Below are positions 1 to 7,246 of a stretch of 15,709 nt of DNA, piece after piece. Every line of letters begins with the position of its first letter. Positions within the stretch are counted from its first letter, which is position 1. The DNA is taken from assembly GCA_003157715.1 (NCBI GenBank), contig PMKK01000242.1:1-15709 (forward strand). Direction: 5' to 3'. Both the position numbers and the translations under genes were made by a program. This DNA comes from Actinomycetota bacterium. GTDB lineage: Bacteria > Actinomycetota > Thermoleophilia > UBA2241. Under the pieces are notes generated by a model, which ran no database searches, had not been told where the DNA came from, and worked only from the letters and a program-made list of their open reading frames with translations.

Positions 1-1
1 G

Positions 2-2239
2 GTCGTCTACGTCACCCATCGCGCCGCCCGCGGGGCGCGGCTCGCGGCGCTACCGGCCGACCTGTCGGCGCCCCTCGCCGCGGCTCTCGCCGGCCAGGGC
101 GTCACCGAGCTGTTCAGCCACCAGCGCCGCGTCTGGGACCTGCTGGCCGCCGGCCACCATGTGGTCGTCTCGACGGGCACGGCCAGCGGCAAATCGCTCT
201 CGTTCACGCTGCCGGCTCTCGATGCCTTCGCCCGCGACCCGCACAGCACGGCGCTCTTTCTCTACCCTACCAAGGCGCTCGCCCAGGACCAGGCCCGCAA
301 GCTCTCGGGGTTGCGTCTGCCGAGCGTGGTCGCCGCCCTCTACGACGGTGACACGCCGCAGGCGCAGCGCGGCCGCATCAGGGCGAGCGCGACGATCCTT
401 CTGACGAACCCCGACATGCTGCACGTCGGCATCCTGCCCTCGCACGACCACTGGGCCGAGTTCCTCCATCACCTGCGCTACGTCGTGTTAGACGAAGCGC
501 ACGTGTACCGCGGCGTGTTCGGCTCGCACGTCGCCCAGGTCGTACGCCGGCTGCGCCGGCTGTGCGCCGCCTACGGCGCGGCGCCGCAGTTCGTGCTGGC
601 CTCGGCCACCATCGCCAACCCGCAGCCGTTCGCCGAGCGGCTGGTCGGCCTGCCCTTCGCCGCCGTCGACGACAACGGCGCCCCGCAGCCCGAGCAGACG
701 ATCGTGCTGTGGAACCCGCCGTTCACCGACGTCGCGCTGGGCGTGCGCAAGAGCGCCCTGGCCGAGACCAGCTATGTGCTCGCCGAAGCCGTGCTCGCCG
801 GCAAGCGCGCGATCGGCTTCGCGCCGACCCGCAAGGCCGCCGAGCTCGTCTACCGCTACACGCGCCGCCGCATCGAAGACCGCGACCCTCTGGCGGCGGC
901 CGGCATCGCGCCCTACAGAGCCGGCTACACGCCGGCTCAGCGGCGCGACATCGAGCGGCGCCTGTTCGGCGGCGAGCTGCGGGCCATCGTGGCCACCAGC
1001 GCGCTCGAGCTCGGCATCGACGTGGGCAGCCTCGACGTGGCGCTGGTGACCGGATTTCCCGGCACCATGACCAGCCTCTGGCAGCGCTGGGGGCGCGCCG
1101 GGCGCGCCGGCAAGGGCTGGGCGGTGCTGGTCGCCGGCCAGGACGCGCTCGACCAGTACTTCATGCGCGAGCCCGAGCGCCTGCTCTCGCGGGCCGTCGA
1201 AGAAGCGATCGTCGATCTCACTAACCCCCAGATCCTAGAGGCTCACCTTTGCGCGGCGGCCTACGAGCAACCGCTCAGCGAGGCCGACGAGGCCTACTTC
1301 GGAGCGGCCGGCATGGCCCGGGCCGACCAGCTCGGCGCCGCCGGCAAGCTGCACCGCGGCGCGAACGGGGCTCTGGCCTGGTCACAGCCGCGCTCTCCCG
1401 CCGCGCGGGTCGGGCTGCGCTCGGCTTCGTCGGAGACCTTCGTCATCGCGGACGGTCGCGACGGCGCCGTCCTGGGCACTATCGAAGGCGAGCGCGTGTT
1501 CCGCTCGGCCCATCCCGGAGCGGTCTATCTCCACCTCGGCGAGAGCTACCTGGTGCGGCACCTCGACCTCGACGCCGCGAGCGTCATGGTCGAGCCGTTC
1601 TCGGGCGCCTACTACACGCAGCCCAAGGTCGAAAAGCACGTCGCCATCACCGGCGCCGCGACGCCCCGGCCCCTGTCCGGCGGCGCCGCCCTGTCGTTCG
1701 GCACCATCGAGGTCACCGAGCAGGTCGTCGCCTACCAGAAGCGCGGCCTCGAGGCCGCCGAGGTGATCGACACGGTCACCCTCGACCTGCCCGAGCAGGT
1801 CTTCTCGACCGAGGCGCTGTGGTTCACCCTGCCGCCCGAGCTGCTCATGGCCCACGTGGACGAGGGCGCCCAGCTCGGCGTGCTGCACGCCGCCGAGCAC
1901 ACCTGCATCGCGGTGCTGCCGCTGTATGCGATGTGCGACCGCTGGGACATCGGCGGCCTGTCGACCGCCTGGCACTGGCAGACCGACCTGGCCACGGTCT
2001 TCATCTACGACGGCCACCCGGGCGGCATCGGCCTGACACGGCGCGCGCACGACGCCTTCGCCGAGCTCGTCGCCGACGCCGCGCTGCTGATCGCCGAATG
2101 TCCCTGTGAGAGCGGCTGCCCCTCGTGCGTGCAGAGCCCCAAATGCGGTAACTTGAACGAACCGTTGCACAAGCAGGGGGCGCTCGCGCTCCTGCGGGCC
2201 ATCGTCGCCCGCGACTCCGACGAAAGGCAAGCCACATGA
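2..2239 (+). CDS. DEAD/DEAH-box helicase with C-terminal DUF1998 zinc domain (YprA/MrfA-like), 5'-partial
   Basis: The frame is open from the first complete codon at position 2, so the start lies outside the window; 745 codons are present. A start at the GTG at 161 would remove the Q-motif region (ELFSHQRRVW, fragment residues 36-45) and is rejected. SF2 motifs are in order: Walker A STGTASGKS at 57-65, DEAH at 164-167, SAT at 201-203 and the arginine-finger motif QRWGRAGR at 361-368. The C-terminus has a cysteine cluster, CPCESGCPSCVQSPKC at 700-715, typical of the DUF1998 zinc-binding region. In Bacillus the family member MrfA is a 3'-5' DNA helicase in mitomycin-type damage repair and is about 750 residues long, so little is missing here. 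A role in cytoplasmic ATP-dependent DNA unwinding is inferred from the family. No MrfB-like exonuclease is seen. The stop overlaps the next ATG (ATGA), implying translational coupling. Confidence 0.93.
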   Translation, partial: VVYVTHRAARGARLAALPADLSAPLAAALAGQGVTELFSHQRRVWDLLAAGHHVVVSTGTASGKSLSFTLPALDAFARDPHSTALFLYPTKALAQDQARKLSGLRLPSVVAALYDGDTPQAQRGRIRASATILLTNPDMLHVGILPSHDHWAEFLHHLRYVVLDEAHVYRGVFGSHVAQVVRRLRRLCAAYGAAPQFVLASATIANPQPFAERLVGLPFAAVDDNGAPQPEQTIVLWNPPFTDVALGVRKSALAETSYVLAEAVLAGKRAIGFAPTRKAAELVYRYTRRRIEDRDPLAAAGIAPYRAGYTPAQRRDIERRLFGGELRAIVATSALELGIDVGSLDVALVTGFPGTMTSLWQRWGRAGRAGKGWAVLVAGQDALDQYFMREPERLLSRAVEEAIVDLTNPQILEAHLCAAAYEQPLSEADEAYFGAAGMARADQLGAAGKLHRGANGALAWSQPRSPAARVGLRSASSETFVIADGRDGAVLGTIEGERVFRSAHPGAVYLHLGESYLVRHLDLDAASVMVEPFSGAYYTQPKVEKHVAITGAATPRPLSGGAALSFGTIEVTEQVVAYQKRGLEAAEVIDTVTLDLPEQVFSTEALWFTLPPELLMAHVDEGAQLGVLHAAEHTCIAVLPLYAMCDRWDIGGLSTAWHWQTDLATVFIYDGHPGGIGLTRRAHDAFAELVADAALLIAECPCESGCPSCVQSPKCGNLNEPLHKQGALALLRAIVARDSDERQAT

Positions 2240-2958
2240 CGACACCCGGCACAGAGATGGAGAGGCCTGGCGACACCGGGCGGACCGACGAGGTCGGAGG
2301 ACCGGACGCCGGCGACGGCGGTGGATCGCGCGCCGACGAGGTCGCGGTGAAGATCGGGCGCCTCGACGGCGCGCAGATCGATCTGCTCGAGCCCCTGTGG
2401 CGCTCGCTGATCGACCACATCCGCGAGCTGGGCAGCGTCGTTTCGCTGGTGCCCCACGACCAGTCGTGGCCGCGGCGCCGGGCGATCTACGAGGAGTTGT
2501 TCGCCGACGGTGAGTCGTTCGCACTGGGCGCCTGGCGCGGCGAGCAGCTCGTCGGCTACGCCATGGTCCACATCGCCCCGCCCGACGCGGTGTGGTTCAC
2601 CGGCAGCCGCTACGCCGAGCTCAGTTCGCTCTGCCTTGCCCCCGCCGAGCGCGGCAATGGCCTGGGCACGAAGCTGCTCGACGCGGTCGACGCCGGACTG
2701 CTCGAGCGCGGCCTCGACGAATACGTGATCGGCGTCGACGTCGTCAACGACGGCGCGCGCCGGTTCTACGAGCGGCGCGGCTTTCGCGACGGCTTCCACC
2801 TCATGCACGGGTTTATCGGCGGCGCTCGCGACGATGTACGCGGCGACGTGCGCGACGATGTACGCGGCGACGCCGCTGCCGCCACACCGGCCGCGGCGGC
2901 CGCCGACGGCGACCGGGACGACGAGACGCCTGAGACGGCCTCGCTCGGCATCGACTGA
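2236..2958 (+). CDS. GNAT-family N-acetyltransferase with disordered N- and C-terminal tails
   Basis: This 240-residue protein has a GNAT core at about residues 36-195. The acetyl-CoA pyrophosphate loop is R139-G-N-G-L-G144 (R-x-x-G-x-G), preceded by the strand LSSLCLAP. The usual motif-B end follows, NDGARRFYERRGF at 171-183. It is expected to transfer an acetyl group from acetyl-CoA to an amine; the substrate cannot be told. The start is the ATG in the helicase stop overlap, with AAAGG eight bases upstream. The first 35 residues (rich in Gly, Asp, Thr) and the last 45 (acidic and Ala-rich) look disordered. The C-terminal tail carries a duplicated RDDVRGD(V/A) unit encoded by a 24-bp tandem repeat. 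The stop TGA shares its last A with an out-of-frame ATG at 2958. Position inside the helicase operon is clear, but a functional link is not. Confidence 0.9.
   Translation: MTTPGTEMERPGDTGRTDEVGGPDAGDGGGSRADEVAVKIGRLDGAQIDLLEPLWRSLIDHIRELGSVVSLVPHDQSWPRRRAIYEELFADGESFALGAWRGEQLVGYAMVHIAPPDAVWFTGSRYAELSSLCLAPAERGNGLGTKLLDAVDAGLLERGLDEYVIGVDVVNDGARRFYERRGFRDGFHLMHGFIGGARDDVRGDVRDDVRGDAAAATPAAAAADGDRDDETPETASLGID
2827..2872 (+). repeat. 24-bp direct tandem repeat inside the acetyltransferase tail
   Basis: The 22-base unit CGCGACGATGTACGCGGCGACG occurs at 2827-2848 and identically at 2851-2872, separated by TG, giving a 24-bp period. It preserves the frame and encodes RDDVRGDV followed by RDDVRGDA. 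It is probably a recent slippage or duplication product in an unconstrained tail. Confidence 0.9.
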
Positions 2959-2979
2959 TGGCCGCCGACCTACGTCAGC

Positions 2980-3456
2980 GTGATCGGCGGCAGCACCTGC
3001 ACGGCCGCGGTCGCCGCGCTCGGCGAGCAGCTCGGAGAGCTGCTCGCCGAGCGCGGCTGCGTGGTGGTCAACGGCGGCATGGCGGGGGTAATGGAGGCCG
3101 TCGCCCGCGGCGCGCGGCGCGGCGGCGGCACGTGTGTCGGCATCCTGCCCGGCCTGGAACGGCGCGGCGCGGCGCCCGACCTGACGCTCTCACTGCTTAC
3201 CGGCCTCGGTCACGCGCGCAACCTGGCCGTGGTGGCCAGCGGCGACGTCGTCATCGCCCTGGGCGGTTCCTGGGGAACGCTCTCCGAGATCGGCCTCGCA
3301 CGCTCGATAGGGCGCGAGGTGGTACTGCTCGAGAGCTGGAACATGTCGCCGTCGCAAGGCCGGCCCGGCGATCTGCCCGACGGCCTGCACACAGCGGCAA
3401 GTCCCGCCGCTGCCGTCGAGCTCGCGCTCGACCTTGCGCGGCGCGTCGGACCCTGA
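2980..3456 (+). CDS. TIGR00725/LOG-like Rossmann protein (SLOG superfamily); start uncertain
   Basis: The 158-residue product has the hallmarks of the LOG/TIGR00725 group. These are an N-terminal IGGS turn, NGGMAGVMEAVARGA at about 31-45, GHARNLAVVASGDVVIALGGSWGTLSE at about 77-103 (the position of the PGGxGTxxE motif) and then IGLARSIGREVVLLE. LOG proteins proper are cytokinin-nucleotide phosphoribohydrolases. TIGR00725 members are related nucleotide- or cofactor-binding proteins of poorly defined function, so no substrate is assigned. The start is problematic. The GTG at 2980 used here lacks a visible Shine-Dalgarno site and cuts the first beta strand: the family normally begins with a strand like the YVSVIGG encoded in frame from 2971. 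The frame is open back to the TGA of the acetyltransferase at 2956, with no start codon between. An ATG at 2958 is in another frame and would need a one-base change to join. Confidence 0.8.
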   Translation: MIGGSTCTAAVAALGEQLGELLAERGCVVVNGGMAGVMEAVARGARRGGGTCVGILPGLERRGAAPDLTLSLLTGLGHARNLAVVASGDVVIALGGSWGTLSEIGLARSIGREVVLLESWNMSPSQGRPGDLPDGLHTAASPAAAVELALDLARRVGP

Positions 3457-3520
3457 CGAGCGCGGCACGGCGGGTCCTGACGAGCGCGGCACGGCGGGTC
3501 CTGACGAGTGCGGCGCGGGC
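3452..3520 (+). repeat. 24-bp tandem repeat, about 2.8 copies, across the LOG-like gene stop
   Basis: CCTGACGAGCGCGGCACGGC and the following GGGT recur with an exact 24-bp period from 3452, 3476 and 3500. The third copy diverges (GAGTGCGGCGCGGGCC) and becomes the left arm of the hairpin at 3503-3544. The LOG-like stop codon TGA at 3454-3456 lies in the first copy, so the other copies are non-coding. Confidence 0.9.
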
Positions 3521-3544
3521 CGCAAGGCCCGCGCCGCGCTCGTC
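3503..3544. terminator. Strong hairpin between convergent genes, probable bidirectional terminator
   Basis: The arms are 19 bases (3503-3521 and 3526-3544) around a GCAA loop. They are perfectly complementary except for one position that makes a T:G pair in plus-strand RNA. The hairpin lies 46 bases after the LOG-like stop and 47 bases beyond the stop of the minus-strand FG-GAP gene, as expected for a terminator shared by convergent genes. Neither side has a long T-run (plus side reads TCTTGCCT), so termination efficiency is uncertain. Confidence 0.65.
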
Positions 3545-3591
3545 TCTTGCCTGAGGTCGCGGCAGCGCCGCTCCCTCTTACTTCCCGGTCC

Positions 3592-6500
3592 TTACCGCAA
3601 GGTGAGCTTGGTCAGACCGACCTGCTGCTGCACGTTGCCGGCCAGGTCGGTCGCATAGGTCGTGCAGGTGTAGGTGCCGCGCGCGCCCGGTACGGGGAAC
3701 GCGAAGCTGAAGGTCTTGTTGGTCTTCGCCGTACCGAGGCCCCACGACGCCACCTTGGCGCCGCGTGCGTTGCGGATGATCAGCTTGACCGTGGCGGCGC
3801 CGCAGCCCACGGAACCGTCGTTCACACGGTACTTGAGGGTCACAAAGCCACCCGCCCGCGTCTTCAGGGCCGCGGGGACCGTCAGGGTGGGGCGCACGGT
3901 GTCGATACGCACGTAGAAGGTCTTGCTTCCTGTGTTTCCGGCGTTGTCGGTGGCCTGGAAGGTGATGGCGTGCACGCCGTCGTTGGCGTGGTCGTACGGC
4001 GCCGGCACGAGCACGGTCGCGCTGCCGGAGGACGCCCCGGTGGCCACCGAGAAACCCCAGCCGGTGATGCGGATAGCCGAGGACTGAGGCAGATCGGACA
4101 GGGCGTCGGAGGCCGTCAGGGCCACGGTCGTCACTGCCTTCTTGGTCCAGCCTGACGCAGCGTCGTCTCCCATGACCGGTTTGACCGTGTCGATGCCGAT
4201 CCGCCACGGCCACCAGTCCTCGGCGTTCACTACGGTGTCGGAGGAGTAGGGCCTGAGCGCGGCGATGCCGTCGGCGGAATGGCTGGCGGGAGCCGTGATC
4301 GCAGGACTGACGCCCTTGACGAAGCCCGACGTCTTGTACTGGAACCAGGTGGCGGGCGGCACGGCCATGCCGGCACCGTCATCGCTCGAGGCAAGTGAGG
4401 CCGTGAGCGAGTGATTGAGCCAGTAGACGGGGCCGTCGACGATGTCGCTGCTCTGCTGGACCGGGCTCGCGTAGCCCGAGCCGCGGTTGGTCAGTGAGAT
4501 ACGGGTGACCTGGCCGCTGCCCACCAGCGCGTGAGCGGTCGCGCCGCTGCCCCAGCCACCCGTGATGGTGACCGTCGGCGCCGATGTGTAGCCCGAGCCG
4601 CCGTTCACGGGTACCACGGCCAGGATCTTGCCTGCCTGCACGACGCAGGTCGCGGTCGCGCCGGTGCCGCCTCCCCCGGTGATGTGGACCACGGGAAGCA
4701 GGTGGGGATCGGTGGCCGGCGCGATGGTGTCGTTGACGAACTCGTAGACGCGGCCGGTGGCCGGCGCCGCGGGATCGTAGCTGCCCACCACGAGATCGGT
4801 GACGCCGTCACCGCTCATGTCGGCCGCCGTCAGTCCGGTGATGGTGTTTCCGGGGACGGTCAGGTTCTTCTTGACGACGAGGCCGCCGCTGCCGTTGCCG
4901 GTCAGCAGGGTGACGCCGTAGGTGCCGCCCGCGTGGGGCGTCGTGGCGGCCACGTCGGGCACGCCGTCGGTCGAGAAATCGGCGATCGCGAGCTCGGTGG
5001 CGCCGGCGGGACTCGTGACCGTGACGGCCGTGCCAAAGGCGCCGCTGCCGTCTCCGGGCAGCACCGAGACGTCGCCGCCGGTCGTGCCGACCACCAGGTC
5101 GAGCTTGCCGTCGCGGTTGAAGTCGCCCAGTCCGACGGCTGCCGGCTGCGCGCCCACCGTCTTCGTGGTGCGCGCGAATACGCCCGTGCCGTCGCCGAGC
5201 AGGATCGACACGGTCGTGCCGCCGTTGTCGGCCACGACGAGGTCGAGCTTGCCGTCGCGGTTGAAGTCGCCGGCGGCGATACCCAGCGGAGCGGTGCCGA
5301 CGGTCGTGTCGGCGTGCGCGCCGAATGCTCCGGTGCCGTCACCCAGCAGGACCGACACAGTGCCGGCGGTGTTGTTGGAGGTGACGATGTCGGGCGCGCC
5401 GTCGCCGTTCACGTCGGCGACCAGCACGCGCATGGGCCCAGTACCGGTGGCATAGGACGCGGGAGTGCCGAAGGCACCCGCGCCGGTACCGAGCGCCACC
5501 GTCACGGCGTTACCGCCGGTCTCGGCGCTCACCAGGTCGAGCATGCCGTCGTGGTTCACGTCGGCAAGGGCGACGTCGTCGGCGACAGTGTGACCGGACC
5601 CGCTCTTCAGGCTGGCGGAGCCGGCGTCGAGCGCGTCGGTCGGCGCGGTCGGCTGAGCGGCGGAGTTGCCGTTCGTGCCCAGATAGCTGTTCTGCGTCGA
5701 GACGACGTCGAGCGCGCCGCTGTCGTCGAGATCGCCGGTGGCCATGCGAGTGAACTCCGTTCCGGAACCGACGCTCGACAGGACCGGCGGCTCGAAGGCC
5801 GCGCCGCTGCGCAGCGGCCACGTCTTCGCCAGGACCGCCACGCGGTCGGAGCCGTAGTCGCCCACCACGAAGTCGTCGCTGCCGTCACCGTTCATGTCGG
5901 CCGCGACCATCGGGCCCGCGCCGTCGCCGGCCGCTATCGTGTCGAGGAGCTGCCAGCGCTTCCATTTGGCCGCCAGCGACCAGCAGGGGACGCGCCAGCG
6001 ACTCAGCGAGATCTCGATCTCGTTCTTGCGGGGCAGCGAGACGGCGATGTCGGGAATGCCGTCGCCGTTGAAGTCCTTGACGATCAGGGCGCCGGGGTAG
6101 TCGCTGGGGACAAACGCCGGGGTGCTCTCGTCGGGCGCTGAGAAATCGCGGGTGTGACTGCCACCCTCGGTAGCTATCCAGACCTGGTCGGCGGTCCAGC
6201 TGGCGCCGACGATCTCGGTCTTGCCGTCGCCGTTGATGTCGGCCACGGCGAGATCCATGACGCCGTCTGGGACCGACACGTAGCTGAAGTCGGCGCTGTT
6301 GTCGAAGCCGCCCGTGCCGTCGCCGTAGTAGACGCCCAGGTCTTCGACGGTGTCGTCGTAGCCGAAGTGGCGGAAGTAGCTGGTGAAGATTATGTCGAGG
6401 TTGCCGTCGTTGTCGGCGTCGGCGATGGCGATGGCGCGCGGGCCTTCGAGGCTGAATGTCGGCAGAGTCGGCACCGGCAGGGTGGTCGCGACAAAGACGC

Positions 6501-7050
6501 CGGCGGAGTTCTGCTGGAGCTTGGAGATCGTAGCGCCCGTGTAGCAGGTCACGGCAAGGTCAAGCCGGCCGTCGCCGTTGAGGTCGCCGGAGGCCATCTG
6601 CATCGGTCCGGCACCCACGGTAACGATCTGCACGAGCGTGAAGCCGCCGGCGCCGTTGCCGCGCAGGATCGAGACGGTGTTGGAGCCGCTGTTGGCGACC
6701 GCCAGGTCGAGCTTGCCGTCACCGTTGAAGTCGGCCGCCACGATGGCGCTCGGGTGCAGGCCGACCGTCACGCTCTTGGCCGCGCCGAGCTTGCCGTTGC
6801 CCAGGCCGAGCAGCACCGAGACGGTGGCGCCGGTGTGGCTCGCGGTGGCCACGTCGATCTTGCCGTCACCGTTAAAGTCGCCGGTGGCGACGGCGTGCGG
6901 CGAATCGCCCACGGCGAAAGTGGCCGCGGTACTGAACGTCGGAGCGACCGCCAGCGCCGGCGCTGCCGCAAACACGAGCACGACGAACGCCACGACGAAC
7001 GCCGCGGCTACGCCTGCCCTGGGGTGTGCCATGCGCACCAGTGACTTCAT
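3592..7050 (-). CDS. Secreted FG-GAP/VCBS-repeat protein with C-terminal Ig-like modules
   Basis: This is a 1152-residue exported protein. Residues 1-34 form a signal peptide: basic start, hydrophobic stretch of VAAAFVVAFVVLVFAAA, likely cut after APALA. Fourteen calcium-loop repeats of the type DxNxDGxxD begin near residues 58, 107, 157, 211, 271, 326, 385, 440, 497, 546, 595, 643, 691 and 744, spaced about 50-60 residues. This would fit two seven-bladed beta-propellers (inference). Residues about 785-862 hold two glycine-rich GSGY units. Residues about 950-1152 contain Ig-like folds with IDTVKP, ATDNAGNTG and YATDLAGNV signatures. There is no LPXTG signal or C-terminal membrane segment, so release or non-covalent wall attachment is expected. 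The start is ATG with AGGAGG eight bases upstream. It lies 215 bp downstream of the VanW-family gene on the same strand. The role is unknown; adhesion or surface binding is plausible for the architecture. Confidence 0.9.
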   Translation of the reverse strand: MKSLVRMAHPRAGVAAAFVVAFVVLVFAAAPALAVAPTFSTAATFAVGDSPHAVATGDFNGDGKIDVATASHTGATVSVLLGLGNGKLGAAKSVTVGLHPSAIVAADFNGDGKLDLAVANSGSNTVSILRGNGAGGFTLVQIVTVGAGPMQMASGDLNGDGRLDLAVTCYTGATISKLQQNSAGVFVATTLPVPTLPTFSLEGPRAIAIADADNDGNLDIIFTSYFRHFGYDDTVEDLGVYYGDGTGGFDNSADFSYVSVPDGVMDLAVADINGDGKTEIVGASWTADQVWIATEGGSHTRDFSAPDESTPAFVPSDYPGALIVKDFNGDGIPDIAVSLPRKNEIEISLSRWRVPCWSLAAKWKRWQLLDTIAAGDGAGPMVAADMNGDGSDDFVVGDYGSDRVAVLAKTWPLRSGAAFEPPVLSSVGSGTEFTRMATGDLDDSGALDVVSTQNSYLGTNGNSAAQPTAPTDALDAGSASLKSGSGHTVADDVALADVNHDGMLDLVSAETGGNAVTVALGTGAGAFGTPASYATGTGPMRVLVADVNGDGAPDIVTSNNTAGTVSVLLGDGTGAFGAHADTTVGTAPLGIAAGDFNRDGKLDLVVADNGGTTVSILLGDGTGVFARTTKTVGAQPAAVGLGDFNRDGKLDLVVGTTGGDVSVLPGDGSGAFGTAVTVTSPAGATELAIADFSTDGVPDVAATTPHAGGTYGVTLLTGNGSGGLVVKKNLTVPGNTITGLTAADMSGDGVTDLVVGSYDPAAPATGRVYEFVNDTIAPATDPHLLPVVHITGGGGTGATATCVVQAGKILAVVPVNGGSGYTSAPTVTITGGWGSGATAHALVGSGQVTRISLTNRGSGYASPVQQSSDIVDGPVYWLNHSLTASLASSDDGAGMAVPPATWFQYKTSGFVKGVSPAITAPASHSADGIAALRPYSSDTVVNAEDWWPWRIGIDTVKPVMGDDAASGWTKKAVTTVALTASDALSDLPQSSAIRITGWGFSVATGASSGSATVLVPAPYDHANDGVHAITFQATDNAGNTGSKTFYVRIDTVRPTLTVPAALKTRAGGFVTLKYRVNDGSVGCGAATVKLIIRNARGAKVASWGLGTAKTNKTFSFAFPVPGARGTYTCTTYATDLAGNVQQQVGLTKLTLR
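5096..5271 (-). repeat. Exact 32-bp repeat in adjacent FG-GAP units
   Basis: The 32 bases at 5096-5127 recur identically at 5240-5271, 144 bp (48 codons) apart. They encode the GDFNRDGKLDL core of two neighbouring propeller blades (residues about 594-603 and 642-651). Related but diverged copies occur in other blades, for example around 6710. Identity at this level suggests recent duplication or gene conversion between blades. Confidence 0.85.
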
Positions 7051-7058
7051 GCTCGATT

Positions 7059-7064
7059 CCTCCT
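7059..7064 (-). promoter_or_regulatory. Consensus ribosome-binding site of the FG-GAP gene
   Basis: On the minus strand AGGAGG lies eight bases before the ATG at 7050. It is the best Shine-Dalgarno match among the window's genes and fixes this start. Confidence 0.85.
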
Positions 7065-7117
7065 GGTAGTGCGTCGCTCAAGCCACGCGCCGCGCCACGC
7101 GCGCGACGCAATATCGA

Positions 7118-7140
7118 GGGGGGTCGCTCATGCGCCCCCC
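7118..7140 (-). other. GC hairpin in the leader of the FG-GAP gene
   Basis: Six G (7118-7123) pair with six C (7135-7140), followed inside by CGC/GCG (7125-7127 with 7132-7134) around loop TCAT, with one bulged base. It lies about 70 bases upstream of the FG-GAP start, between that gene and the VanW-family gene. No T-run follows on the minus strand, so it may be a leader structure or RNA-stability element rather than a terminator. The remaining leader (7071-7110) is rich in GCG/CGC and can also fold. I see no convincing promoter between the two genes. Confidence 0.5.
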
Positions 7141-7246
7141 ACGCAACTACTTCTTTCGACAGGAATGCCGAGTATCCTGAACCGGCAACACGGCACGTGA
7201 TTGCCGGGAGCCTGGCTCGCGCGTGGCGGCAGGTCTCAGAGCAGGC

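Noticed and set aside
161..2239. Helicase start at the GTG at 161
   Set aside because: The frame is open to the window edge and the upstream residues contain the conserved Q-motif region and the residues leading into Walker A.
1382..2524. Minus-strand open frame of 380 codons opposite the helicase and acetyltransferase
   Set aside because: Crosses two well-supported plus-strand genes and gives a low-complexity Arg/Gly/Val product.
2827..3523. Two 24-bp-period repeat clusters as a CRISPR array
   Set aside because: The units are directly adjacent with no unique spacers of constant length, the two clusters have different sequences, and no cas gene is present.
2958..3554. Frame starting at the ATG that overlaps the acetyltransferase stop, 198 codons
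   Set aside because: After the first few residues it is an Arg/Ala-rich out-of-frame shadow of the LOG-like gene. Only its ATG is of interest as a displaced start.
3592..4000. Sortase-anchored surface protein
   Set aside because: The FG-GAP protein's C-terminus lacks LPXTG, a terminal hydrophobic segment and a basic tail.
4531..6141. Long plus-strand open frame of 536 codons opposite the FG-GAP gene
   Set aside because: It is antisense to repeats with biased codons; its translation is Gly/Arg/Val/His-rich low-complexity with no domain. The minus frame has a signal peptide, ribosome-binding site and 14 clear repeats.
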